Positions 1 through 10,177 of a stretch of 64,000 bases of DNA are shown piece after piece. The position numbers were made by a program, and so were the translations under genes. Positions within the stretch are counted from its first letter, which is position 1, and each line of letters starts with the position of its first letter. Under the pieces are notes generated by a model. It had not been told where the DNA came from. It saw nothing but the letters and a program-made list of their open reading frames with translations, and did no database searches. The stretch is taken from positions 94,667,894-94,731,893 of the forward strand of contig JAUPFV010000004.1 in assembly GCA_036936605.1 (NCBI GenBank), given 5' to 3'. Source of the stretch: Limnanthes douglasii subsp. nivea. Taxonomy: Eukaryota > Streptophyta > Magnoliopsida > Brassicales > Limnanthaceae.

Positions 1-63
1 TGATTCACCCCCATCCCATAAGTCAGAAACCGTCTGGTGTGCACTGTAAGTCTCGTTCTGAAC

Positions 64-318
64 TTAAGTTGTTGGTAGAGGAGTTGCTGGAGGTGGAGAT
101 GCGACTGGAGGAGGAGTCGCTGGAGGAGGTGAGGTCGATACTGGTGGTGGAGCGGATACTGGTGGAGGAGTGGCGGCGGGAGGTGGAGATATGGTGGTCA
201 AGGACGGTGGAGATGCAGTTGGTGTTGTTGGAGTGGGAGGAACATGAGTGGTTGTTGGAGCGACAGATGGAGCTTGACCACCGACTCCGGAGACGAGAAC
301 GAGTGGAGGCTGATTCAA
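64..318 (-). pseudogene. AGP9-like arabinogalactan-protein fragment
   Basis: The 84-residue minus-strand frame is Pro/Ala/Thr/Ser-rich, with repeated PPPATPPPV/ASPPPATP-type motifs. Just inside the N-terminus there is a GQAP junction, the usual mature start (Gln) of classical arabinogalactan proteins. The layout resembles Arabidopsis AGP9, a secreted, hydroxyproline-glycosylated cell-wall protein. Only about 15 residues (LVLVSGVGG and a few more) remain of the signal peptide. The frame stops at LPTT with no Ser/Pro tail and no hydrophobic GPI-anchor signal, so both ends are missing. The pyrimidine-rich stretch at about 340-390 on the minus strand could be old 5' UTR. I infer a truncated, probably non-functional copy. 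The opposite-strand Glu/Arg-rich frame is a shadow of this composition. Confidence 0.6.
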
Positions 319-450
319 AATTCAAAATTGTTGATTGGGTTCGAAGGTGGAGAGAGAGAAGAAGAGAGGGAAAAAAAGTAAGAGAAGACAGATCGAGAGT
401 GGAGGCTGTTTTGAAATTCAAAATTCAAAATTCGAAATTGATGATTAGGT
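301..450. repeat. Imperfect 96-bp direct duplication at the AGP fragment 5' end
   Basis: The string gagtggaggctg followed by an ATTCAAAATTC-rich stretch and a gatt(g/a)ggt end occurs at 301-345 and again at 397-450, a 96-bp period. The duplication covers the position where the AGP signal peptide should be, which suggests a local tandem duplication broke the gene start. Confidence 0.65.
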
Positions 451-452
451 GA

Positions 453-1600
453 AAATACCCATTAATTCTCAGAATAGGGCTTATATACTAGATTAAGGGT
501 AGTTATTGTATTAAAAAAAATAGGTCTTGAAAGTGAATTGTTTTATTGAGATGGGTATTAAGTGAGCATTAACCCATTTTTGGGTACTAGATAGTAATAG
601 GTTTGGCCAAAAGGTATTTAGTGTGTCATTTTCCTAATAAAAATAAGTCTAAAACTAATGTGAGTTTTTTATTTAATAAATTATAAAAAAAAAATTAATA
701 AAAAAATTAATATAACATTAGAGGGTCATTTTGAACCCTTTTTTCTAGATCTCTCTTTCTCTCTTTTGGTAGGTTTGCTTTTGATCCTTTTTTATTATCT
801 TCAATAATTTGTGTTCTTTTCAATTGATTTTTATTATTACTAAAATAATTACAAATCATATAATTGTTTAGTTATTGGTTTTGTATTAATAGAGATCTAT
901 GTTTTTTTACATTCAAAACATTTGCGGAAAGAAAGCTTATTTTCAACTATAGGAGGTAAAAAAATTTAAATAAATATTTTTAAATATTTATTATTATTGT
1001 AATTATTGTAAAAATATTTCTAAGTATTTATTATTATGATTGTTGTAGAAATTTGTCTCATCTAAATAAATTTTATCTATCGAACGACAAACTAAAAATT
1101 AGAAATTTAAGATCAAACATCAAATTAGGCATATATGTTATTTGGTTTTTTTATTGTTTGAAGAAAATTAATTTAATTTCTTTTTTATGGTTATGTTATT
1201 TTTTTCATTAGTGATTATATATGTTTATTTTTTAGTAGAGTTATATTTAAATTGCTTTAATATTTTGTAAGCTCTTCGTTTCAAATCTACTACAATTATA
1301 ATATTACAAAAATAATTTATATAATTAGTTAAATTTGTTAATTATGAGTTTTTTATATAATTAATCATGACATGGTTTATCTTTTTATTGTCGTTTATAA
1401 AAAATGATCAGTTGTTTAGCGTATATTATATATATATATAAAAGATATTGTTTTTCTATATTTGAAAAATATTATATATTTTTAAAAATAATTATTTAAT
1501 ATATTTAATTTTTATTTTTGTTTAAACTGTATTTTTATTAATCAAGAAAAGACAAATGTTATGTAAATTTTGGAGAAAAAATATTGAATGTGAATATTGC
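453..1600. other. AT-rich intergenic DNA, no gene seen
   Basis: This is very AT-rich sequence with poly-A/T runs and a short (TA)n tract near 1428-1440. I see no open frame with recognisable protein similarity and no structured repeat. Confidence 0.6.
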
Positions 1601-1814
1601 AGGCGGAGCCGGTGCGTCCCTGTGGAAGCCAGGAACCCACTTGATTCCTTAAAATATATGTTTAGTATTTAAACAAGTGCATCAAGTGTTAATCTAGTCG
1701 GTAAACATCAATGGCAGGAAATCCACGTATTATGGTTTCGGGTCTGGAGACTCAGCCATTCCAATTTATTCGAATATTTTCAAACAACTCTTTATATATA
1801 AAGAGCAAATACAA

Positions 1815-3450
1815 ATGTCTCTAATTATGATTTATGCAGATCTATTTGCTCTTAAGTTGAACTCTATAGCTCTCTATCTTAAGAAAAAACATAGATCAAC
1901 CAATATTATCCAAAACTGGACTTCTAAAACTAACAAGCATAGTTACATTCCAGAAAAACATAATATTAACATTTTAAATAAAACAATATCATACTCTACA
2001 AGAAAAACGAGACGAAAAAGACTAAAGGTAATACTTCAAAAAATAAAATCTAGTTAAGTTTTCGACGAACATGAAACGAAGACTCTTGTAATGAATTTTA
2101 TTTTAGAGGTGGAACTCGTTAAAGTAACTAATCTTATGGAGTTTAAAATTACTAGATCAATTTTTTTAAACGGCGAGATGAAAATCCTAAACCGGAAAAC
2201 TATTGTTGAACTTCACATTTTAGATCCATGTGAAAATAAGGTGAGTAATAATCCTTTCATTCAAACTTTAACATTATTTTAAATATAAAGTTTATAATAA
2301 TATTCATTCGTTTAAATATTAACATTGGAGTATTTTATTATAAAATCCTCATTGATATATCCATAATATTGGATTTGCATGTCGTGCAAATATCGTCAGA
2401 ATCGATATCGGAGGAGGATGGTGGTACAAATCTTGTCCAACATGTTTTAAACAAGTTAAAATATATTTAGATGTTTGTAGCTGTCCGACGCACGGGCAAT
2501 TAACAAAACCTCCAAACCCTTGGTAAGTTGTATATCTTACTTATATACTTCATTATGTTCTAACTTTTATTTAAGTTTGAAATAAAAATCATCCAACTTA
2601 TTGTTTTATGGATAAAAATAAATTTTAGCTAATAATAAATTATCTTATCCATTAAGTAGCTTTAGGGACAAAAATATATTTTTTCCATAATAAATTATAT
2701 TATCCATTAGGGAGAGGGTCTTCGCCTATATTAAGAATTCATTTCTAGATTTAGTAATGTTTGCAATTACCCAAAATAATATTATATAAGATAAGATTTA
2801 CATGTGTTTAACTATACAATTTCAACTAGATGATACTAGATAATAAATTATATTAAATATATTTTTCATAAATTACTTTGAAAAATATGTTTGATACACA
2901 TGAATATTAAATAAATCATAAATAATTCTTGGTATAACTGCATTCATAGTTTATATTTTTTAGTTTTACATCTTTATTTCCTAGAATAAGAGATTTTTTT
3001 TCCATAAGTTTCTAAATAAATTTTTGAAATATTAGCTTTGTTAGTCTTATAAAATGAAACTAAATAAAAAATTACGTTTGAATGTTCAAAATGAAACTTA
3101 TTGTTGAAGACAGTACATATCGGACATCTTTAATGTTTATTGGTAAAATGGTCGATAAAGTTTTAGGATTTTCTTTCCATAAATTGCCTTATGAATATGG
3201 TTATGATGATTCAAAAATCCTTCCACCAAGTTTAGCTTCTCATGAAGGTCGAGGGTATATTATTAAAATTTATTTTGGTAATGTTAGAAATGACTTTATT
3301 AATATGCATATATACGAGGAAGATGTTGTCACCACACTCAACATAGTACCATTTCTCTTTTTAGAAGAAAGAGCGAGCAAGAAAAGATTACTCGAAGCAT
3401 CAAAAGAAAACGAATCAAATAAGAAATTAAAAGAACCATTAGTTTAGATA
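1815..3450 (+). pseudogene. Decayed RPA1-like (RPA 70-kDa subunit) gene, probably Helitron-associated
   Basis: A frame at about 2371-2522 encodes a typical RPA1 DBD-C zinc-ribbon segment: WWYKSCPTC, then CSCPTHG, matching the C-x2-C...C-x-C pattern of replication factor A C-terminal domains. It ends at a GTAAGT donor at 2523. The next segment, 3082-3447, continues the OB fold (KMKLIVEDST...LGFSFHKLP...LPPSL), with a Lys/Glu-rich tail and a stop at 3445-3447. A frame at 2091-2282 may be an upstream exon. RPA1 binds single-stranded DNA. Plant Helitrons often carry RPA1-like genes, and ordinary host paralogues exist too. No clean acceptor precedes the second segment and no N-terminal OB folds are visible, so I call it a pseudogene. 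A TATA-like tract lies at 1791-1801. Confidence 0.6.
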
Positions 3451-3454
3451 TGTT

Positions 3455-4040
3455 TGTAAAAATACAAAAAAAATTATGGTTACTTATATTATAGGTTGTA
3501 AAACAATTTTGTATTTACTTATGTTTTAGGTTGTAAAAAAACTTTATTATTTGTATTTTATAATACGAATATTTGTACGTTTTTAGTACTTATATGACTA
3601 TTATTTTAGTTATTTTTCGAGATGTATATGTTTTTAATAATTTTATATATTCAACATGCGACAACGCACGCGATACTTTTCTATTTATTTACAAAATCAC
3701 CAATAATTTTTTTAAATAAATAATTTTTATTCAAAATACATCTTGAATAAATTTTTATAATCACATTTTGAATATTAACAATAAATGAATGTAATTAAAT
3801 CCCTAAAAATAAAAAATGACTTCCTCAAATCGTATTTTTAGATTTTTTAATATTTATACATTAAAAAAATTAAACTATATTTATTTATTTATTTATTTAT
3901 TATGCTATTATTTATTATGTGAAGTTGCATACAAAAATATTTAGTAAACCCTAACATTTTAATTCCTAAAACTAACGAAAATCATAGAAACTCAAAACCT
4001 AAACTCACTGAAACTCTCTTTTTTCCAACCTTGCAAAATT
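3455..4040. other. AT-rich spacer with a possible Helitron-like end
   Basis: No coding signal. At about 3653-3680 a small GC-rich island (gcgacaacgcacgcg) sits in AT-rich DNA downstream of the RPA-like gene, as the short subterminal hairpin of Helitrons often does. The following bases (ttttctat) do not give a canonical CTRR terminus. An attta tandem run lies near 3877-3900. Confidence 0.3.
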
Positions 4041-4633
4041 TAAAAATTATGGCCGAAATGGAAGCGAAACCGGTTCCTCTACGACCATAATGCGTATGGA
4101 AGATGTAAACACTCTTCTATCATTCTGTTGTTTCGAAAATGTGATATAAAAAAACCATAATTTGTTTGATTCCACCAAATGATGGCATCCAAGTGATGTT
4201 CATCGTCATCGTCTTGGCGGAACAAAATGATATTTTATACCATACATATGGCGGACATAGTGACTGGGACTTCATTGGTATAAGGGAAAGGTTGACTCGG
4301 GCGTCATCGACCTGACAGACAAGTTTATTTTTCCACCAGGTAATACCTCTCAAGTTACTTCGTCTCGCGTGATGTTTTTAAGTAAGAGGTTACTCAATGT
4401 GAAATAATAAATATTATGGACTATACTCACCATTTTGTTATTCACAAGAAGTATAGCTTAGAGTCGATGACCAAATGGGTCAAAGAAAATGGCATGATGC
4501 TTGGGTTCTCACTTAAGATATCATCTTGAAAACTGATAAAAAAAAGGAAGAATACCTAGAGTTGATTATAAATGTGAGTGATCCGACGTCTTTAAGTCTA
4601 CAGTGAAAGAGTGTGCGTAAGCAGAAGGCATAC

Positions 4634-4763
4634 GGTAGCATCAATTGTCTTTTTTTTTTGTTGGTAATCCGAGTAATGGTGATGATAAGTGGGCTTTAAG
4701 TGTCATTTCCGACAAACACAGTCATGATCTCATTGGGTATTTTCTAACACCGTTGAGTGGATG
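4634..4763 (+). pseudogene. FAR1-like DNA-binding fragment of the MULE transposase
   Basis: This frame reads GSINCLFFFVG...DKWALSVISDKHSHDLIGY. It matches the end of the FAR1/WRKY-GCM1-type domain of MULE transposases, where a Cys precedes a W-x-L core and an H-x-H pair (here HSHD). An upstream piece near 4455-4520 (LESMTKWVKENGMMLGF) fits the start of the same domain but is separated by frame breaks. It stops at a TGA just before the next frame. The normal role is element-end or promoter DNA binding. Here it is a fragment. Confidence 0.5.
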
Positions 4764-5450
4764 AAAGAGAGGTTGGCTAAAATGCAAACGATGTTCAAGG
4801 ATCACGAGAAGGAGATCGCTTACGTCCTATACATATGGATTATATTATATAAAAAATTTGTTTATGCATACACTAACAAGATCATGCGTTTTGTTAATAA
4901 CACGTCTAATAGGGAGAAAATCATGCGCGCTACTTTGAAGAAATATACAAGTTCAAGTCAATTTAATTTCAAAATATTATGGGAGAAAGTTCACGATTGT
5001 CTTGTGATTCAACATCCAACCATAAAATAATCTATGAAGTTGAGCAAGTGTCGATTTATTCATAAATATCAATATTTTAAACTTTTCAAATTACTACGGG
5101 GGTACGTATCACCGATTGCTTTGACGAGAGTATATGATAATTATCATGATAAGATCGTAGGTGGACAATTGACATACGATTGTAGCCATTGTATGACACA
5201 ACATTTACCGTGTACCCACGAAATAGATCTCGTCCAAAGAGCAGATGGTTATGTTCCTGCCCGGATTATAGATGAGCATTGGAGAAGACTAAAGATGGTG
5301 CCCCAAATAAAATTAATCGAGGAAGAAAATGTCAAAGTTAACTTTACAAATTTAAATGCAAAACTTAGAGAGTCTGATGTTTATAAACAATGCTATTGTC
5401 TTAAAACGTTTACACAAATTTTGGATCCTTTTACTTCGCTTCTTTTGTGA
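4761..5450 (+). pseudogene. MULE transposase C-terminal region (SWIM-like), DDE core absent
   Basis: Two adjacent frames, 4761-5030 and 5034-5450, match consecutive parts of the MULE transposase C-terminus. The first has FVYAYTNKIMRFVNNTSNRE, corresponding to the family's FV-x-AWT-x-K...NTTSNR-x-E motif, followed by LKKY and WEKVHD. The second has LRGYVSPIAL, then CSHCMTQHLPCTHEI, the Cys-x-Cys...Cys-x-His zinc motif, and HWRRL. Only about 30 residues separate the FAR1-like block from this region. Complete transposases have several hundred residues there, including the catalytic DDE core, so the core has been deleted. A stop at 5028-5030 separates the two frames. Confidence 0.65.
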
Positions 5451-5460
5451 ACCCTTATAT

Positions 5461-5643
5461 AAGATGAAAACTTGTGGTGGTACTCCCGGCCGTGTCCTTA
5501 GTCATGGTCGCAGTCGGGGTCATAGTAAGGGAAACAAAACTTATGTTGGTTATTCTACCAAAAATGATCCTTTTATGCATGAATATGCTGAACATGAGTG
5601 GTTAGAATCTCATTCGGATAGTGCAAAAACTCCACAGATGTGA
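5461..5643 (+). pseudogene. Gly/Arg/Ser-rich linker between MULE transposase and OTU domain
   Basis: The frame continues as KTCGGTPGRVLSHGRSRGHSKG, then a Tyr/Asp/Glu tail. Such basic RGRP/S-type linkers typically join the MULE transposase C-terminus to later domains. No enzymatic motif is visible. Confidence 0.4.
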
Positions 5644-5934
5644 AAATCACTCGCTAGTTTCGGAACATCGGTCGATACTTTTGGTAGCATTGTTAGATCG
5701 ATCTTCAGACAAACTCGTGCTAATTCTTGAGTAAAACCTCCGACAATTAAACAAATACAAGTTACATTGACGATATAGCAACTTTGATTGCAACAAATAA
5801 ATTTAATGCAGAACCGTCAATTATCGTTAAACCAATTCCAACGAGGTTTCCATATACAACGGACACGAAGTATGTATCGAGCATATCATAATTTATATGT
5901 CATTTCGTAAACAAAATTACCAATGTTTAGCCTG

Positions 5935-6650
5935 ATAGAAATTATGGGTTTAGAGTCATCGCCATGGTTTGATCGGTGCCAAATTGGATGGAAACTTGTT
6001 AGATAATTGTTAGCACACAAACTAGAAACGCATATAGAGTTTTATTTAAGTGCTGCATATTCTCGTGAAGATGATGAAGTTGATAAATACCTACATCGGT
6101 TAAGATGCTATAAAGAGAATGCACGGTTAGAATATTGGTTGTTGTTACCAAGTTGAGCAAACTAATCGTCGCCGCTTTTAATTGTATTTTATATTTCCTA
6201 GCAGCTGGAGGTTGTACAACTTATTTACCGGTTAAAGATGCACCATCAAATGACAGCTCTAAAAAAGAGATCGGGGTAACTTTCGTGAACAAAAATCATT
6301 TTGTATTTTCTATTGCCTAGCAAACTAATCGTCACCACTTTTTATTGTATTTTCTATTGCCTAGCAGCTAGAGGTTATACAACTTATTTCCCGGTTAAAG
6401 ATGCACCATCAAAGGACGGCTCTAAAAAGAGATCGATGTCGCTTTTTGTGAATAAAAATCATTTTGTTCATGTACATAAAAAAAAAATACTAAACGTAAT
6501 TATTTATTAAACTTATATACTTGTCTAATATATTCATATTTGTTTTCTTTATCCTAATTTTATAGGTTGATATGGTATATATACTACATGGATGCACACC
6601 ACTATAAAGATGTTAAGCATTGGTCGATATTATTACTTTCTAAAGTCGAT
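5935..6650 (+). pseudogene. OTU cysteine-peptidase-like domain, active-site Cys replaced
   Basis: At about 5935 the frame reads KPDRNYGFRVIA, the OTU family's D-G-N-C-G-[FY]-R-A block with Tyr (TAT) in place of the nucleophile Cys (TGT). The frame then shifts, and the W..VR / E...Y part follows at about 5975-6110. The C-terminal block, TTYLPVKDAPS...VTFVNKNHFV, carries the OTU catalytic-type His (N-H-F) at 6135-6316. A second copy follows at 6321-6483. At 6590-6690 HYKDVKHWSILLLSKVDAFF fits the tail found after OTU domains in these elements. OTU domains are deubiquitinase-type peptidases. This one cannot be catalytic as written. Confidence 0.55.
6158..6483 (+). repeat. 163-bp tandem duplication inside the OTU region
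   Basis: The string caaactaatcgtc starts at 6158 and again at 6321, and similarity continues for the whole 163-bp period (..CCTAGCAGCTRGAGGTTRTACAACTTATT..AAAGATGCACCATCAAA..). Both units encode the same OTU C-terminal block with several substitutions, so the duplication is not very recent. The second unit is in a different frame from the first. Confidence 0.8.
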
Positions 6651-6869
6651 GCTTTTTTCAACTACAACAATCCACACCAACACTATCCGGATAATGCAAG
6701 CCACTGATTATAGACTTACCAAGAGACCTTTAGGTGTATTACTTTTTAAAAGGTCCACGGAAGTATTACTAGTTGTTTTGGAAATTATGAATGTTTTTTT
6801 AGTTATGAACTTGTTTAATTATATTTTGGAACGAACGTTATTTTGGAAATCATGAATATTTATTTTTAT

Positions 6870-7460
6870 ATTAAGTATAGGTTTTTTTAAAAAATTATCT
6901 CTTATTGAATTAAACAATTATATTTTTTCCTCTACCTTCTATAAACTGGCGCAAATACCAACCTGGACGCCAACGATTGGCGTTCGGACTGGCAATAGTG
7001 CTAATGAGTGGTGCCAAACAAAAAAATGATATGTTGATATGAGCAACACGACCATGGCGAGCAAAAGGGGACAAAAATACATAAATGACCTTACAGAATT
7101 GGCATGTTACCGCCATTGTCTGACAGATAGGATCTAACATCCTCCATCCATTTGGCAATTACACTTAATTTTTTATTTAAATTTTAAAAAAAATCATACG
7201 TGAATAGTATATTTGAACAAAATGATTGTTATGATTAACAATTGTAATAACATACTAAAATATTGATAAACATCAGTACTACAAGTAATGATTAATGAAA
7301 TGGACACATAGTAAGTATCGCTCAAAAGGAACCCGCCAATACCGAAATGTTATCCGCCACTAATATGTCCGCCAATTTTATTTGTCTATATAAAGCTCCC
7401 AAGTAACATAACTGTAAACACACAGTTCTAGATACTTAAATATAGTTTATAACGAAACTC
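6870..7460. other. Non-coding interval, no recognised gene
   Basis: This holds AT-rich DNA with islands of CGCCAA/GGCG-type motifs (6945-7010 and 7325-7375). I tested these as possible inverted ends of the MULE but could not align them convincingly. A TATA-like string (ctatataaag) at 7386-7395 lies upstream of a short frame at 7476. Confidence 0.35.
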
Positions 7461-7475
7461 ATATTTCTGTTTGAT

Positions 7476-7622
7476 ATGGAATGGCCTATGAATGAAGACT
7501 TTTATCTCTTCCATGCCGCCAAGCATGTGGAGATAACAAGGTCAGATAACCCTAAGGATGAGTTTATCAATGAAATGTTATGTATACTATATTGTATGTA
7601 CGGTTACATGTACGAGGATTGA
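7476..7622 (+). other. Short unrecognised frame
   Basis: A 48-codon frame starting MEWPMNEDFYLFHAAKHVE stops at TGA. Readable sequence continues in the same frame past the stop (EGKPMSSPRS...). It lies 80 bases downstream of a TATA-like motif. I do not recognise the protein. It could be an exon or part of an unidentified transposon gene. Confidence 0.2.
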
Positions 7623-9160
7623 GAAGGAAAACCCATGTCGTCTCCACGCAGTTGTGAAGAAGTATGTATAAGGTAAAGTTATCTTCAAAGTGCACCAATA
7701 TATCGTGTGTTCGACCTTCCGTGAATAATTAGGAATGAGGTGTATAACTCGTTCCATTTGAAAGTAGCTGACTCTTTAACAAAAGATATGCTACGTTACG
7801 AAAAGGTAAAAAAGAAACATTGAAGAGTTGCACTTTTAACCAAAAATATGACTGACTAAAAAATTATTTCAACAATTTAATTAAATGTATTTGTTTTGTG
7901 TTCTTTTCAATGCTTTAAGTTATTGTATTTGTTTTAAATTTCTATCAACGCCTTAATAAAATGTATTTTTTAATGTTTTTTAGTGTTTTAAGTTATTATA
8001 CTTATATATCTATCAGATTACAATTTCTTTTTTGGAATCCAAATATTCATACGATGATTAATTATACAATTAAAGAACAAATAATTTGTGATATTGATTT
8101 GGACCTACTTTGCAGTAGGGTGAAGCATCCGCATTTCTTAGAATTAAATATGTAAAAATATAAGTGTTGTAAAGTCCTAACCATAAGTGTGTTTGTATAT
8201 CGTTGTTGGAGTACTTTAAAACAATTGTTCCGCAAACATTGAACTTATATATGTTGATAAAGTTTAAGTGAAAAAAAAACGACTTCTACAACAATAACAA
8301 CATCTTAAACAAAAAGAACAAAATTAATAAGATAAGTAGACAATGTTTACAACAAACATAACACCTGAATGTCTAAAAATGAAAATGACACCAAAACTTA
8401 TAATAACAAACATCACGCAGAATTGTCTAAAGATAAACATGACACCAAAGTGTATAACCTAATCTCCTCTCAATAGAAAAAACAACCTCATAAACCTCAG
8501 CGATCCGGTCGAAATCCCCATCATACTCTGAAACTCTAGGAAACAATGAAATCATACGCAACCTCGTCTGTATATATTGTATAACGACACCCTCAAGGTC
8601 TTCATGCATATAATCATATAATAGGTATACCGTTGTGCTAACAAGATTGTACCAACTAACCAACCGATAAGTTATAAGATACTATGTAGTACATATCAAT
8701 GACGTATCGTCTCTAACCGTAGGGACCTCGACAAATTCTCTAGCATATAAGATGAACAATGCTCTTAATCGTAATCATCGAACTCATAGGAGATAAACCT
8801 GGATTTATTTTTGGCCTTGTACATTGTCATCTACAACTGATACGGTGAACAACCTTAGATGTGTCCAAACTGCTGCAAAGACCTATTAGGATAGTATGCC
8901 TACGTATGCTTCATTTGATCAGATGTTTTATAGCAATTGAAAATTTAGAAGTAAATTGTACAATCCCAAAGAACTTAAAAGAGTAAAGAATTACATCAAC
9001 CCTAAAACTAGCACTGCGATACAGTATAGTATGTCCATTAGCATTTCCTACAGTGTCAAGAAGGTATGTATAGTAACACTAATTTCAGCTCGAGATCCGC
9101 CTCCAACGCACTCCAAGGTAATACAACCTCGGTTTTAAGAGCCAGGAATGACCTACCATG
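7623..9160. other. AT-rich interval with no confident gene
   Basis: It contains only short frames. The longest, 8427-8663 minus (78 residues, ...YDYMHEDLEGVV...FPRVSEYDGDF...), has balanced composition but no family I recognise. The right part (about 8950-9160) is probably 3' flanking sequence of the POLD2 copy that ends at 9167. Confidence 0.35.
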
Positions 9161-9166
9161 TTGCTA

Positions 9167-9223
9167 TCAGATGAATTTAGTGTCGAAACTGAGGGTATGG
9201 CATTCAAGATTTTTCAAGTTAAT
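9167..9223 (-). pseudogene. POLD2: POLD2 copy 1, last coding exon
   Basis: After a TTGCAG acceptor the exon reads INLKNLECHTLSFDTKFI and a TGA (9167-9169). NLKNLxCHTLSF is the conserved C-terminus of the delta small subunit. It joins the preceding exon in phase 0 (VAVV then INL). This exon is absent from the second copy. Confidence 0.85.
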
Positions 9224-9329
9224 CTGCAAGAGAAATAGACCGGATAACAAGATATGATATCAGCTAACTAGACATGCAATGCGAGGAGAGAAATGTTTAC
9301 TATGTACAAGAAAATCAAAAAAAGATTAC

Positions 9330-9397
9330 CACGACAGCAACTCCAGTTTTGTTAAATTTTGGAATGGAGATAAGTCTAACAATCTGTCCATCAGATC
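9330..9397 (-). pseudogene. POLD2: POLD2 copy 1 exon (GSDGQIVRLISIPKFNKTGVAVV)
   Basis: 68 nt bounded by TTTCAG and GTAATC. The split Gly codon is shared with the previous exon (ACA G / GA TCT). It encodes SDGQIVRLISIPKFNKTG followed by VAVV, the conserved segment near the C-terminus. No lesion is visible. Confidence 0.85.
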
Positions 9398-9483
9398 CTG
9401 AAATTAACAAGTTTGCAAGTTTTATAGTTTAGGCCTATATTGACACAAAACATTTAAGTTATGTAGCATATATATTTAAATAC

Positions 9484-9585
9484 CTGTAAACAAGCGAGAA
9501 TCATATTTATCTTGATTTCCCATAAAATAAACATGAGGGCAGCTCTCAATGAGAAACGGATCCCTGTCGGTGAAAGGGTAACAAC
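9484..9585 (-). pseudogene. POLD2: POLD2 copy 1 exon (CYPFTDRDPF block)
   Basis: 102 nt bounded by CTCCAG and GTATTT. It encodes CYPFTDRDPFLIESCPHV and then YFMGNQDKYDSRLFT, the most diagnostic block of POLD2. No lesion is visible. It has no counterpart in the second copy. Confidence 0.9.
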
Positions 9586-9645
9586 CTGGAGATAAAAATC
9601 AAAACCTTATTTCGTTGATCACCCAATATTTCACTTTTGCCAATA

Positions 9646-9765
9646 AGGCTGTTTTTGGTACGTGGAAAATTTCACTATATAATTTTTCATTTTCACTGAA
9701 AACATAGATTCATGCTAAAATGTAAAAATGGTTGCGGAATTCGTTTTCATGAACCAAACTCAACT
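9646..9765. mobile_element. Possible degenerate MITE in a POLD2 intron
   Basis: The segment opens with ggctgtttttggtac and closes with catgaaccaaactcaac, imperfect complements resembling the terminal repeats of plant MITEs. The ~120-bp length fits. The target duplication is not clear, so the call is tentative. Confidence 0.3.
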
Positions 9766-9837
9766 TAAGTGACTTTGTTGGATTCTCTCATAAAACCAAT
9801 ATCATCATTCCCATATGGCAAGCTTTAATATCTCAAA

Positions 9838-9960
9838 GACTTTAAAGTCGATAAATAGAGCTAGTGGCATCGCAATGTATTTTCTAAAAATTCGAGTTTC
9901 TCCTTTGCATCTGAGTATTTTTCAAGATCATCGATGTTCTGCCCCGATGTTCCAAGAAAC
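9838..9960 (-). pseudogene. POLD2: POLD2 copy 1 exon (FLGTSGQNIDDL), 3' end replaced
   Basis: After a TTATAG acceptor the exon encodes FLGTSGQNIDDLEKYSDAKE and KLEFLENTLRCH, then TAG. In POLD2 the text after LR is normally WRHLAPTAPNT and then the CYPF exon. Here similarity ends at CTAGCTC, and the following bases contain the perfect palindrome GACTTTAAAGTC (9837-9848). The same altered end is present in copy 2, so the damage predates the duplication. Confidence 0.75.
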
Positions 9961-10044
9961 CTATAATAATGGCGGGCATTACCTCGTTAGTAAGTAACCA
10001 TTAATGTTAAGTCTTTTTGTCAATTCAGTGAATTGAATATCTAC

Positions 10045-10136
10045 CTGACATTGTCTAGCTCAAAGCAATGAGGACTAGTACAAGATCTGAAAGTGTTATA
10101 AGCTGCTGATACGGGGAAAAGGCATCGGTGCAAAGG
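10045..10136 (-). pseudogene. POLD2: POLD2 copy 1 exon (PLHRCLFPVSAAYNTFRSC)
   Basis: 92 nt bounded by TTTCAG and GTAGAT. It encodes PLHRCLFPVSAAYNTFRSCT, then SPHCFELDNV and a split Arg codon completed by the next exon. The frame is intact. The preceding intron holds the TRIM and copia insertions. Confidence 0.9.
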
Positions 10137-10177
10137 CTGAAAAGACAAGCATACTAGGATTGAATTACGATTATTAT

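Larger units (their letters stand above)
4040..6870 (+). mobile_element. MULE (Mutator-like element) remnant with OTU domain
   Basis: The recognisable protein pieces run in the order expected of plant MULE-OTU elements. First is an N-terminal FAR1/zinc-finger-like block (4634-4763). Next is the transposase C-terminus with its Cys/His SWIM-like motif (4761-5450), then a basic linker (5460-5643). Last comes an OTU peptidase-like domain with its trailing segment (about 5935-6840). I could not identify terminal inverted repeats or a target-site duplication, so the limits given are those of the coding remnant. Multiple stops and frame changes make it inactive. Confidence 0.65.

Noticed and set aside
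39..452. Plus-strand Glu/Arg-rich 137-residue frame
   Set aside because: It is the antisense of the AGP-like Pro/Ala repeats plus the 96-bp duplication. The composition explains the open frame.
3653..3690. Definite Helitron 3' terminus
   Set aside because: A GC-rich hairpin-like island is present but the following bases do not give CTRR, so it is kept only as a suggestion.
6945..7375. MULE terminal inverted repeats based on CGCCAA motifs
   Set aside because: The motifs on either side do not align as inverted repeats over more than a few bases.
7476..8663. Possible pair of related genes on opposite strands (Y-x2-Y-x-YM-x-ED-x-EG in both)
   Set aside because: The shared pattern is only about 15 residues long and the flanks do not align. 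Chance similarity is likely.
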